DNA of 64,000 bases from Mesorhizobium mediterraneum (lineage in GTDB: Bacteria > Pseudomonadota > Alphaproteobacteria > Rhizobiales > Rhizobiaceae), in contig NZ_NPKI01000046.1 in the NCBI RefSeq assembly GCF_002284565.1, positions 310,001-374,000 of the forward strand, read 5' to 3'. A program made the translations under genes and the position numbers. Under the pieces are notes generated by a model, which saw nothing but the letters and a program-made list of their open reading frames with translations, was not told the DNA's origin and searched no databases. Every line of letters begins with the position of its first letter. Positions within the stretch are counted from its first letter, which is position 1. Shown here in pieces: positions 34,909-43,632 of the stretch.

Positions 34909-35736
34909 CTACATTTTCGGGTCGAGCCAGTCGCGCACCGCGTCGCCCAGCATGTTGATGCCGAGCAGCGTGATCGAGATGCAGAGACCTGGCAGGATGA
35001 TCAAATGCGGCGCCTGGCCGATATAGGGCCGTGCCGTCGACAGCATGTTGCCCCAGCTCGGCGCCGGAGGCGGGACGCCCAGTCCCAGAAAGCTCAGCGC
35101 GCTCTCCGACAGGATGATCCAGCCGAACATGGTGGTGGCGAGCACGATGATCGGGGCGACACAGTTGGGCAGCACGTGCCGCGCCATGGTGATGATCTCG
35201 CTGTTGCCCATCACGCGCGAGGCCTCGACATATTCCCGCTCGCGAATGGACATCACGGAAGCCCGCACCACGCGCACCACGATCGGCATATAGGCAAGGC
35301 CGAGCGCAAGGATGATGCCTTCGCGGCTGGCACCGATCACCGCCATCAGGCCAAGCGCCAGGAGCAGGCCTGGGAAGGCGAGGAAGGCATCGTTGACCAT
35401 CATGATGACGCGGTCGACCCAGCCCCGCAGGAAACCTGCGAGAACGCCGAACACGGTGCCGGTGATCAATGCGAATATAACAGTTGCAAAAGCGATCCAG
35501 GCGCTGGTACGCGCGCCGCTGGCGAGGCGGCTGAGCACGTCGCGTCCGAATTCGTCGGCGCCGAGCAGATGCAGAGACGAGGGCCCGCTGAGGCGCGACG
35601 GCAGATCGAGCTTGAGCGGATCGTAGGGCGCGATCCACGGACCGAACACGGCCAGAAGGATCAATGTTCCGGTGACGGCGATCCCGAAGATCGCGTTGAA
35701 TTTCAGACCGGGCCGGCCGAGAGCACGGGCGATCAT
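34909..35736 (-). CDS. ABC transporter permease, DppC type
   Basis: The 275-residue product has the DppC motif LLGADEFGRDVLSR near residue 49, six hydrophobic segments and the ATPase-contact loop (EYVEASRVMGNSEIITMARH). The ATG at 35736 overlaps the stop of the upstream permease (ATGA). It pairs with that permease in the membrane channel. Confidence 0.94.
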   Translation of the reverse strand: MIARALGRPGLKFNAIFGIAVTGTLILLAVFGPWIAPYDPLKLDLPSRLSGPSSLHLLGADEFGRDVLSRLASGARTSAWIAFATVIFALITGTVFGVLAGFLRGWVDRVIMMVNDAFLAFPGLLLALGLMAVIGASREGIILALGLAYMPIVVRVVRASVMSIREREYVEASRVMGNSEIITMARHVLPNCVAPIIVLATTMFGWIILSESALSFLGLGVPPPAPSWGNMLSTARPYIGQAPHLIILPGLCISITLLGINMLGDAVRDWLDPKM

Positions 35737-36674
35737 GCGGTAACCCTCGGATCGAGCAGCGGATAGACGAGGTCGACGAGAAGATTGACCGCGACATAGA
35801 TGAAGGCGACGAACAGCATCGTTCCCTGAACGACGGGATAGTCGCGGGCATAGATGGCGTCGACCAGCAGCCGGCCGAGGCCGGGAATGGTGAAGACGGT
35901 CTCGATGACGACGATGCTGGATAGCAGGCTGCCGAGCACGAGCCCGATCAGGGTCCAGGTGGGCGCGAAGGCATTCTTGAATGCGTGGCGCCACATCACC
36001 GCGCTTTCCGAAAGCCCCTTTGCCCGCGCATGGGTGATGTATTCCAGGCGCGCCACCTCGATCGTGCTGGCCCTGGCCATGCGCGCAATCGGGCCGGACT
36101 CGACGAGCACCAGGGTGACCACGGGCAGGATCACATACAGAGCGGCTTGCGCGAAGTCGCGGCTGAACGGCACATAGCCGACGATCGGCAACCAGCCGAG
36201 ATAGAGGCCGAAGATCAGCATGAGCATCAGCCCCAGCCAGAAACTGGGGATCGAGAGCAGGATGGTCGAGGTGGCGACGACGGCGATATCGCGCAGACTG
36301 TCCTGCTTCCAGGCGGCCAGCATGCCGGCGGGCACGGCGATCGCCGAGGCGACAAGCACAGCAAGAAAAACGATGATCGAGGAGACGGCGAAACGGTCGA
36401 GGATCAGCGGCAGCACTTCTTGCCCGCTGCCGATCGAGCGCCCGAAATCGCCTGAAAGGACATTGCCGATCCAGATCAGGTATTGCACCACCACGGGCTG
36501 GTCGAGCCCCATCTGATGCCGCATCGCCTCGACCTGTCCGGGCTGTGCGAGGTCTCCCAGCATCAAGGTCGCGGGATCGCCCGGGATGAAGCGCATCATC
36601 ACGAAGACCGCAACCGACACCAGGATAAGTGTCGGTATGGCGCTGGCGATGCGGGTCAGGACAAAGCGGACCAT
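35733..36674 (-). CDS. ABC transporter permease, DppB type
   Basis: The 313-residue protein has the DppB N-terminus (MVRFVLTRIASAIPTLILVS), six membrane segments and the loop HARAKGLSESAVMWRHAFKN. AGGAG precedes the ATG at 36674. Its first 19 bases overlap the end of the C45 hydrolase gene, so hydrolase and transporter are translated from one message. Confidence 0.94.
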   Translation of the reverse strand: MVRFVLTRIASAIPTLILVSVAVFVMMRFIPGDPATLMLGDLAQPGQVEAMRHQMGLDQPVVVQYLIWIGNVLSGDFGRSIGSGQEVLPLILDRFAVSSIIVFLAVLVASAIAVPAGMLAAWKQDSLRDIAVVATSTILLSIPSFWLGLMLMLIFGLYLGWLPIVGYVPFSRDFAQAALYVILPVVTLVLVESGPIARMARASTIEVARLEYITHARAKGLSESAVMWRHAFKNAFAPTWTLIGLVLGSLLSSIVVIETVFTIPGLGRLLVDAIYARDYPVVQGTMLFVAFIYVAVNLLVDLVYPLLDPRVTA

Positions 36675-37855
36675 CGTTTCTCCTGTGCTGATATCGAAGA
36701 TGTCTCCCGTGCCGGCACTGCCTTCTCCGCCCTTGCGAGGACCGCATCGTCCATGGTGAGCTCGTAGCTGGTGAATTCGCGGTTTTGAGCCGGCATCGGA
36801 GCGATCTCCATGACGCCGGTGGCTGGTTCGAAGACGATCATCGCGACTGTCGCCGAGAGATTGCCGCCTTCTTTCCTGACCACTGGACGGCACACGCTGA
36901 ACGGCGAAGCGAAATCGTCGAACAGGGCTTCCTTCACATCGTCGATCGTGATGTCGCCATGCCGCGCCGACAAATGCCGGCGCACGCGATGGTCACGATA
37001 GAGACTGTCCGGCACATCGCGAAGTCCGGTCTCACGCAGCTTGGACAGCGCGACCGGGCTTTGCCAGTGATTGGCATGGACGATCATGTCCTTGTCCGGA
37101 TAGATCGCAAACGCCTCGTCCGGCGCGCATTCGAGATCGACCGTGAACCCCTCGGCAGTGCTCAGGATCATGTTGTTGGAGCCGGATTTCGGCGTCGTCG
37201 CCACCACCTTGATGGCATGGGAGAAATGCTGCGCCTCGAGGGCCCGGCGGCGGATGAAGGGAAGCGGAATGCCGATCTCGCGATAGTCACGGTCGGATTC
37301 GAGATAGTTCGCGGTGATGCCGATGCCGGCCGCGTTGAAGCCGCTGCGCGCCAGTCCGCCGGCTTCGGTGAAGGTGAGGAGGTCCGGCCCGTCCGTTCGC
37401 CGGATGCGCAACACCACCGATGTCTCGGCGCATTCGGCCTTCCAGTCCCAGTTCTGGCCATGGATGAGCCTGCCGTTCCGGGTTGCTTCCGGCAGGATCG
37501 CCGCGCCCGTGCAACCGTCGGGCTCGTCGTCGGAAATGCCTTTCTCGCGCCGGGCAAGCTGCAGGATTTCGGTGCGCGCATTGACCAGGACGATCGAGGA
37601 CAGATCGACATTGGCGCCTGACGCGATCCCTTCCATTTCCTCGACGAGGTCGGGCGCCCATTGCCGAAGGCGAGGCAGGAAGATGCCGGAGAACCGCCCG
37701 ACATCGTCCCGCCTGAAGCCGAAACGATCGAGCTGCGCAGCGTAGAGCGCCACCGAAGCGCCGATGCGCCCGCGCGCCTGTTCGCCGTAGGCCGTGCCGC
37801 GCGCTTTCGGCGCTCCTGCGATTTCGACAAGCGGAAATGGTGTGACTGTTGTCAT
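36656..37855 (-). CDS. C45-family Ntn hydrolase (acyl-CoA:6-aminopenicillanate acyltransferase-like)
   Basis: The 399-residue protein has the family signature: the nucleophile Cys115 in DGCTGAA and HGQNWDW at 132-138. Members related to isopenicillin-N acyltransferase self-cleave just before this Cys to expose an N-terminal nucleophile, giving two chains; here the chains would be about 114 and 285 residues. There is no signal peptide. As first gene of the importer operon it probably deacylates or transfers acyl groups on the imported amide. Penicillin is not implied. The ATG at 37855 has only a weak ribosome-binding site. Divergent from a GntR regulator. Confidence 0.9.
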   Translation of the reverse strand: MTTVTPFPLVEIAGAPKARGTAYGEQARGRIGASVALYAAQLDRFGFRRDDVGRFSGIFLPRLRQWAPDLVEEMEGIASGANVDLSSIVLVNARTEILQLARREKGISDDEPDGCTGAAILPEATRNGRLIHGQNWDWKAECAETSVVLRIRRTDGPDLLTFTEAGGLARSGFNAAGIGITANYLESDRDYREIGIPLPFIRRRALEAQHFSHAIKVVATTPKSGSNNMILSTAEGFTVDLECAPDEAFAIYPDKDMIVHANHWQSPVALSKLRETGLRDVPDSLYRDHRVRRHLSARHGDITIDDVKEALFDDFASPFSVCRPVVRKEGGNLSATVAMIVFEPATGVMEIAPMPAQNREFTSYELTMDDAVLARAEKAVPARETSSISAQEKRWSALS

Positions 37856-37938
37856 CAAAAGGAAAGCCTCAAACTCGTATGAGTCCGGATAGTAATGCAT
37901 TTTGATTGAATGAAAAGCAGAAAAATTCGATAGATTGC

Positions 37939-37950
37939 CAGTTCGAACTG
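37939..37950. promoter_or_regulatory. Palindrome in the C45/GntR divergent promoter region
   Basis: CAGTTCGAACTG is a perfect 12-base palindrome within the 136-base AT-rich space between the divergent hydrolase and regulator genes. It is a candidate operator for the regulator at 37992. Confidence 0.45.
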
Positions 37951-37991
37951 CGTGGCGCATATCTATAATGCGAATGCCTGAGGAAGTGCAT

Positions 37992-38924
37992 ATGAACGAA
38001 ACGATCATCGACCGGCAGCCACGCAGTGAGGCGGCCAGCCCGCTGCAGATAGATCTGGCGCGGCGGATCCTGGAGCGGATCAGGGATTCGGGCTGGACGG
38101 TTGGAACCCGCGTCTCGGTGCCGGACCTTGCCCGCACGTTCGGCGTTTCGCGTTCTCCCGTCAGCGCAGCGCTGGAACTGCTGGTCGCTCAGGGCATCTT
38201 AAGTCCCTTCGAGACGAGGGGGCTGCAATTGGCGCGCGATGTCGCCGATCTCGACCCGGAGGATATACTGCCCAGTTCTCCGCTCGAGGAGCTTTACCGC
38301 AGGATGATGCGGGAACGCGCGCTCGACCAACTGCCCCAGGAGGTGTCCGAGGCGGAACTGATGCCGCGCTATCAGGCATCACGCGGCATCGTGCGCAAGC
38401 TTTTGCTTCGCTTTGCCGCCGAAGGCCTGGTGCAGCGCCTGCCGGGGCACGGCTGGCGTTTCGCCGACACGCTTGTCGGCGAGGATGCCTACCGGGAAAG
38501 CTATGATTTCCGGATGGCTGTCGAATGCGCGGCGCTGCGGTCGCCCATGTTCAATGCAGACCCCCAGCAACTGGCGCCGGTCCGCCGCGCACACGAGCGT
38601 ATCCTGGCGATCGTGTCGACGGGCAAGACGCTGATCGGCGGCGATGAATGGTTCCGGATCAACGCGTCATTTCATGAAGGACTTGCGGCCTGCTCCGGCA
38701 ACCGGTTCCTGGCCGATGCGGTGCGTCAGCAGAACAATCTGCGCCGGTTGCAGGAATCGGCGGGTTTCGAGGAACTGCCGGCGGAACGCATCGAGCAGTC
38801 CTGCCGGGAACACCTCGCCATTCTCGATGCCGTCGAGGCGGGCGAGATCGAATGGGCCGAGGCGCTGCTGCGCCAGCATCTACGGCAGGCCTCCGAGTTC
38901 GCTGCGCCGCAGCGCTCTATCTGA
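37992..38924 (+). CDS. GntR-family regulator with two winged helices and FCD domain
   Basis: The 310-residue protein is about 80 longer than usual FCD regulators. Residues 16-80 form one winged helix (VPDLARTFGVSRSPVSAALE). Residues 99-158 look like a second (LMPRYQASRGIVRKLLLRFA, then PGHGWRFA for the wing). An FCD-type helical effector domain follows from about 165. TGAGGAAG precedes the ATG at 37992. It is divergent from the C45 hydrolase/importer operon, its likely target. The effector is unknown. Confidence 0.9.
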   Translation: MNETIIDRQPRSEAASPLQIDLARRILERIRDSGWTVGTRVSVPDLARTFGVSRSPVSAALELLVAQGILSPFETRGLQLARDVADLDPEDILPSSPLEELYRRMMRERALDQLPQEVSEAELMPRYQASRGIVRKLLLRFAAEGLVQRLPGHGWRFADTLVGEDAYRESYDFRMAVECAALRSPMFNADPQQLAPVRRAHERILAIVSTGKTLIGGDEWFRINASFHEGLAACSGNRFLADAVRQQNNLRRLQESAGFEELPAERIEQSCREHLAILDAVEAGEIEWAEALLRQHLRQASEFAAPQRSI

Positions 38925-38972
38925 CGGGCAGCGATTCCGGCCGCTATTTGGGCTGGTCAGGTTCGAGCCTGA

Positions 38973-39650
38973 TCAGTCCGTTCCACTACTGCTGATCGTT
39001 CCTGGTGCGCTGTCAGCAAAGGTGTCTTTCATTGCGCGCAGGATAATGACGGCCGAGGCCGCGCCTGGGTCGATGTGCCCCAGGGACCGCTCCCCGAGCC
39101 GTGCCGCCCGGCCACGGGCAGCGACCATGGACCGTGTCGAATTCGCGCCGGCTTCCGCGGCCGCCAGGATGCCGTTCCACATCTCCCGGCTGCCGGCGGC
39201 GCGCGCCTGTGCGCTGACCGCAGCTTCGGTTGCTGGAATCCAGGCGTCGAGCATGGTCTTGTCGCCGCGCTGCCCCTTGCCGCGCTCTCGAATGCCGGTC
39301 GTCATGGCCTCGATGATCGCCGCCTGGCCTGAAGGTGAAAGGCGTTCGTCCTGTTTGAGGGCTTGCGCCGCTCTGCGGAACGCGGTCGCATAAAGCGGCC
39401 CGGTGGAAGCACCGACGGCATCGAGAAAGGCGGACGCGGCAGCCGTGAAAACCTCTGACGGCAGCATATGGTCGAGATCGAGCTTGGCCAGCTCAGCGTT
39501 CACAGCCATGAAGCCGAGAGACATGGTAATGCCATGGTCGGCATCGCCAATGGCGCCATCGAGATCCGAGAGATGGTCCTTTCCCGCCTCGATCGCGATG
39601 GATATGCGATAAAACATCCTGCTCAGGCATTGCGCCGCGTTTTCGGACAT
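38973..39650 (-). CDS. dhaL: Dihydroxyacetone kinase-type DhaL subunit (second copy)
   Basis: The 225-residue helical-barrel nucleotide-binding subunit has the Mg-ADP/ATP motif GDADHG at 35-40 (the Gly to Ala change still leaves both Asp and the His) and TGPLYATAFRRA. I chose the ATG at 39650, which has GGAGG at six bases; one three bases earlier is too close. It is the last gene of the long polyol operon, directly after the SorC-DhaK fusion. Its partner may therefore be the DhaK half of that protein. It converges on the GntR gene. Confidence 0.9.
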   Translation of the reverse strand: MSENAAQCLSRMFYRISIAIEAGKDHLSDLDGAIGDADHGITMSLGFMAVNAELAKLDLDHMLPSEVFTAAASAFLDAVGASTGPLYATAFRRAAQALKQDERLSPSGQAAIIEAMTTGIRERGKGQRGDKTMLDAWIPATEAAVSAQARAAGSREMWNGILAAAEAGANSTRSMVAARGRAARLGERSLGHIDPGAASAVIILRAMKDTFADSAPGTISSSGTD

Positions 39651-39703
39651 CATGTTCCTCCCGGTTCCAGCAGGATGCGGCCACAGGCGCGTATCCTGTA
39701 TCC

Positions 39704-41800
39704 TCAGCCGACCCGCAGGACAGCGGTATCGCAAGGATGGTGCAACAGCTCCGTCAACTCATTGTCGAGGTGCAGGATCGATATGGACGCACCGACCATG
39801 TCGAGCGAGGTGCAATAATGTCCCACCCAGTTCGCCTCTATCTTGATGTCCTTGGCGCTCAGCCGCTGCTCGACGCGCCTGAACAAAATGTAGAGTTCCA
39901 TCAGCGGCGTTGCCCCGAATGAATTGATCAGCACCGCGACACGGTCGCCCGATGCCGGCTTCATTTCGGAAAAGATACGGTCCATCACCCGGTCGGTGAT
40001 CTCATCGGCGCTCATCATTTTTTCGCGGATGACGCCGCGTTCGCCGTGGATGCCCATGCCGATCTCAATGTCATCGGGGCCGATCTCGAAATTGTGACGA
40101 CGGGTCTGCGGGAGGGAGCAGGGCTCCAATGCGACGCCCATCGTGAATGTCCTCGAATTGGCCTTGCGTGTCGCCGCTTCGCAGGCATCGAGCGACAGGC
40201 CGCGATCGCAGGCGGCGCCGGCGATCTTGAACATGAAGAAGTTGCCGGCAACGCCGCGGCGGCCTTCCCTGTCCTCCAGCGGCGACGAGGCGATATCGTC
40301 CGTCGTCACGACCGTCCGGACCTCGATGTCGTTTTCCGCCGCCATCTCGGCCGCCATCTCGAAGTTCATGACATCGCCGGCATAGTTGCCATAGACGAAG
40401 AGCACGCCTTGCCCGCCGGATGCCGCCCTGGCGCACTGAAAGATCGGGCCGGGAGGCGGCGATGAAAAGATATTGCCGACAGCCACGGCATCGGCGAGAC
40501 CCTTGCCGACATAGCCGAGAAAGCAGGGCTCGTGCCCGGTGCCGCCGCCGATCACAAGCCCCACCTTGCCAGGTCGCGGCCCCGTGCGGGCAACGAGGGC
40601 GCGATGCGAGCCTTTGATCGGTTGGATATAGGCGCCATGCGCCTTCACCACGCCGTCAAGCATCTCCTCGACGACATCGTCAGGGTCGTTCAGGAACTTC
40701 TTGATGTGGGTTCGGAAGTTGCTGGGCAGGGCCACCGAGCTATCGATCTTCGGGCGTTGGGAAAGCTTTTGATCGAGCTCCGTCACGCCATCGGCATTCA
40801 GAATGCCGCGGCCCGTGGCAGCGTCGGTGATGAGCACGTTGACGTAGCCGCCGCGGAGCGCGGCAAGGATCGCCGGCACCTTGTCGAAACCACCGGCGAC
40901 TGCAATCCGCAGGCCGATAGACCTGAGCATGTCGAGCGAAATTCCGATCGTCCGGTCGTCGAGCGGGCCAGCTACCGGGCTGCCCCGCCCGTCGATGAAG
41001 CGTCCGGCGAGGACGCCCACGGCATCTTTGGCGAGATATTGCTGCACCGAAACCGATTCGAAAAAACCGCTGGTGTGGATCGTTGAATTCGGACGCAGCG
41101 AGGCGATGCCGAATAGCGCTTTGTTGGCTTTAGAAAGCGCTGCGAACTGACTTTCGATCAGCGGCTCGCGCAGAAGAATGTCGCGGACTTCCGCATTGGA
41201 AACGATAGCCGGCGCGGTGATGTTGATCAGCTTGCCATTGACGGCATTGGCGATGGCGGCCGCGCAGAGTTCCGGAGTATAGGCAAAACTTGCTCGCGTG
41301 CCGCCAGTCGCCTGCACGACAGTGACGTCCTGAAGGCCGGGCACGGAGGCCTGCTCGCCAATCGCCAACACGGTTCGCCCCCAGGCAACGGCCACCGTGT
41401 CGCCGGATTTCAGAAGCTTGGTCAGAGCCTGCGCGGCCGCGGTGCCGAGACGATCGATCAGCGGACGCGCATTGTCGTCGCTCGGCACGACGAGGCAGTC
41501 ATGCAGCCCGAAATGCCGTTTGAGTTCCTGTGCGATCGAGAGCGAACTCAGCCGTGATGGCTCGAGGGAAATGTTGACGATGCCGCGGGCGCGGGCATCG
41601 GCCAGGTAGCTGTTCACTGTCGCCCGCGAAATGCCCATGATTTCGGCGATATCGCCTTGCGTCATGTGGTCTTCGTAGTAAAGCCAACAGGCCCAGACAT
41701 AGGGATCGTCACCATAGCGCAAGGGAATGGGTTCGGCGCCAGCCTCGGGTCCTGTCCGCACCGTTCCGTTCTTCCGCGCCGATGATGTCTTGACTGTCAT
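39704..41800 (-). CDS. SorC-type transcriptional regulator fused to a dihydroxyacetone kinase DhaK subunit
   Basis: The 698-residue protein has two complete modules. Residues 30-345 are a SorC regulator: helix-turn-helix at 46-77 (MTQGDIAEIMGISRATVNSY) and a sugar-sensing domain (VAVAWGRTV, VLAGRFIDGRG). Residues 357-698 are a DhaK kinase subunit with the active-site residues kept: GGGTGHEP at 418-425, Asp476 in GNYAGDVMNF, and His585 in GMGIHGERG, the His that binds the ketose covalently. A few residues link the modules with no stop or frame change. It lies between two dhaL genes in the operon it presumably controls. The fused kinase may act as a substrate sensor, as free DhaK does toward DhaR in E. 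coli; that role is inference. Confidence 0.93.
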   Translation of the reverse strand: MTVKTSSARKNGTVRTGPEAGAEPIPLRYGDDPYVWACWLYYEDHMTQGDIAEIMGISRATVNSYLADARARGIVNISLEPSRLSSLSIAQELKRHFGLHDCLVVPSDDNARPLIDRLGTAAAQALTKLLKSGDTVAVAWGRTVLAIGEQASVPGLQDVTVVQATGGTRASFAYTPELCAAAIANAVNGKLINITAPAIVSNAEVRDILLREPLIESQFAALSKANKALFGIASLRPNSTIHTSGFFESVSVQQYLAKDAVGVLAGRFIDGRGSPVAGPLDDRTIGISLDMLRSIGLRIAVAGGFDKVPAILAALRGGYVNVLITDAATGRGILNADGVTELDQKLSQRPKIDSSVALPSNFRTHIKKFLNDPDDVVEEMLDGVVKAHGAYIQPIKGSHRALVARTGPRPGKVGLVIGGGTGHEPCFLGYVGKGLADAVAVGNIFSSPPPGPIFQCARAASGGQGVLFVYGNYAGDVMNFEMAAEMAAENDIEVRTVVTTDDIASSPLEDREGRRGVAGNFFMFKIAGAACDRGLSLDACEAATRKANSRTFTMGVALEPCSLPQTRRHNFEIGPDDIEIGMGIHGERGVIREKMMSADEITDRVMDRIFSEMKPASGDRVAVLINSFGATPLMELYILFRRVEQRLSAKDIKIEANWVGHYCTSLDMVGASISILHLDNELTELLHHPCDTAVLRVG

Positions 41801-41944
41801 GCTGCCTGGTTTCCCCGAATCCAGAATCGATCCTCAAGATGAGCGCAAACGGAAGAACTCACAATCTTGGTTCGATCAGGCGTTAACCTGGCTTCCGGCT
41901 GTAAAATCAGCCGGAGGCCAGCGCTCGGGAGGAGCGGTCGTAGC

Positions 41945-42607
41945 TCAATCACTCGCAGTCGCGGACTGCTGCAGCTTCTCCTTGGCACCGAGCGCCAGGG
42001 CTTTCAGAATCAACGCACAGGATGTGGCGCCGGCGTCGAGCACGCCGAGCGAGCGTTCGCCCAGGCGGCTGGCGCGGCCAATCCTTGCAACCAGGTCCTT
42101 TGTGCCGTCACGGCCTTTTTCGGCTGCGACGACGAGCGCATCCAGAGCTTCCGGGAACGGCTTGCCGTCGGCGTTGGCGCCGTCGAACGCTTCGATCGCC
42201 GGCACGAGCGTGTCGAGAAGCGTCTTATCGCCGACCTTGGCCGATCCGATCGCCTGGATGCCGTCGAGACCACTGGTGAGCATGGCACTGAAAGTCCGGG
42301 CATCGATGGATGAAGATTTCTCGATCGTTTCGGCGAATTGCGTGAACATGACGCCATAGAGCGGCCCCATGGAGCCGCCGATCTCGGTCATCAACACCGT
42401 GCCCAGCGTATCAAAGGCGGTGGCCAGCGACATGTCGTTGCCCCTGATCCGCTCCGCAGCCATGCCGAAGCCCTTGGCCATGTTGACGCCGTGATCGCCG
42501 TCACCGATCTTGCCGTCGATCTCGCTCAGATAGGCTCGGTTTTCGATGATCCGGTCGGCGATCGAAAGAACGATGTCGCCAGCGGAAGCGTTGTCAAACT
42601 GCTGCAT
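41945..42607 (-). CDS. dhaL: Dihydroxyacetone kinase-type DhaL subunit (first copy)
   Basis: The 220-residue protein has the nucleotide-metal motif GDGDHG at 35-40, and SMGPLYGVMF and GDKTLLDTLVPA further on. AGGAG precedes the ATG at 42607, ten bases after the dhaK stop. Together they should form a ketose kinase. No DhaM or other phosphotransferase protein is encoded here, so ATP is the likely phosphate donor, as in erythrulose-kinase-type enzymes. Confidence 0.93.
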   Translation of the reverse strand: MQQFDNASAGDIVLSIADRIIENRAYLSEIDGKIGDGDHGVNMAKGFGMAAERIRGNDMSLATAFDTLGTVLMTEIGGSMGPLYGVMFTQFAETIEKSSSIDARTFSAMLTSGLDGIQAIGSAKVGDKTLLDTLVPAIEAFDGANADGKPFPEALDALVVAAEKGRDGTKDLVARIGRASRLGERSLGVLDAGATSCALILKALALGAKEKLQQSATASD

Positions 42608-42617
42608 TCGCCTGCTC

Positions 42618-43610
42618 CTAAAGCCTTGCGGGACAATCGACATCCACGTCCAGCAGCCTTTTCAGTTCGGCGTCGAGCGCCATGACCGTGAGTGTGGCGC
42701 CGACCATTTCCAGCGAGGTGAAGTAGTTGCCGATGTAGGTCTTGTAGATGGCTAACCCGCGTCCGGTGATTTCCTGCTCGATCGTATCGTGGAGGATGTA
42801 GAGTTCGTTGACCGGCGTTGCGCCGAGGCCGGACACAAGAACCGCAACTTCGGTTCCGGCGGCAAGATCGTGATCATCAAGCACGATCCTGACCATCTGC
42901 TGCGCTATTTCGACCGCGGACTTCAGCGGCTCGACCCTGACGCCCGGCTCACCATGATGACCGATGCCGACTTCCATCGTGCCCGGCTCAATCAGGAAGT
43001 TGGGATGCCCCACGGCAGGCAGCGTGCAAGGGCCAAGGCCAACGCCGATGGAGCGGCAATTGTCGATCGCCCGCTGCGCCGTTGCCTGCACGTCCTCGAG
43101 GCTGGCACCTTGCTGGGCCTTGGCGCCGGCGCATTTCCACATGAAGATCTCGCCGGCGACGCCTCGGCGCTTCTCACGCTCATCCGGTCCGGCCGAGCAT
43201 ACATCGTCGTTGGCGACGACGGTTGCGATCGTAATGTCCTCCTTGGCCGCGAGCTTGACGGCCATCTTCACATTCATGTTGTCGCCGGCATAATTGCCGT
43301 AGAGGCAAACGACACCCTTGCCGCCATTCGCCTCCCTTGCGGCGTCAAGGAAGCTCTTTGCCGTCGGCGACGAGAAGAGCTCGCCGACCGCGACCGCGTC
43401 CAGCATGTTGCGGCCAGTGTAGCCGATGAAGGCAGGCTCATGGCCGGAGCCGCCGCCGGTGATCACGCCGACCTTGCCGCTGACCGGCGCATGGCGGGCT
43501 GCGATGACGCGCGGGTTGCTGCCGAGCCTGACGATGTCGGCATGCGCCTTGACGAAGCCCTTGACCGTATCTTCGACGACCTCGTCGGGATTGTTGATGA
43601 ACCGCTGCAT
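42618..43610 (-). CDS. dhaK: Dihydroxyacetone kinase-type DhaK subunit
   Basis: The 330-residue substrate-binding subunit has GGGSGHEP at 52-59, Asp110 in GNYAGDNMN and the ketose-binding His219 in GIGHHGEPG. GGAG precedes the ATG at 43610. In the family this subunit binds a short ketose as a hemiaminal to the His. The operon context (sugar-type importer, SDR dehydrogenase) suggests a ketose made from an imported polyol rather than dihydroxyacetone itself. Confidence 0.94.
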   Translation of the reverse strand: MQRFINNPDEVVEDTVKGFVKAHADIVRLGSNPRVIAARHAPVSGKVGVITGGGSGHEPAFIGYTGRNMLDAVAVGELFSSPTAKSFLDAAREANGGKGVVCLYGNYAGDNMNVKMAVKLAAKEDITIATVVANDDVCSAGPDEREKRRGVAGEIFMWKCAGAKAQQGASLEDVQATAQRAIDNCRSIGVGLGPCTLPAVGHPNFLIEPGTMEVGIGHHGEPGVRVEPLKSAVEIAQQMVRIVLDDHDLAAGTEVAVLVSGLGATPVNELYILHDTIEQEITGRGLAIYKTYIGNYFTSLEMVGATLTVMALDAELKRLLDVDVDCPARL

Positions 43611-43632
43611 TGTTGCTCCAATCCTGCGCCGG

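Noticed and set aside
34909..36747. Single long frame spanning both permease genes on the minus strand
   Set aside because: Its first half is the second permease's antecedent read in a wrong frame. Two separate permeases with an ATGA overlap explain the region.
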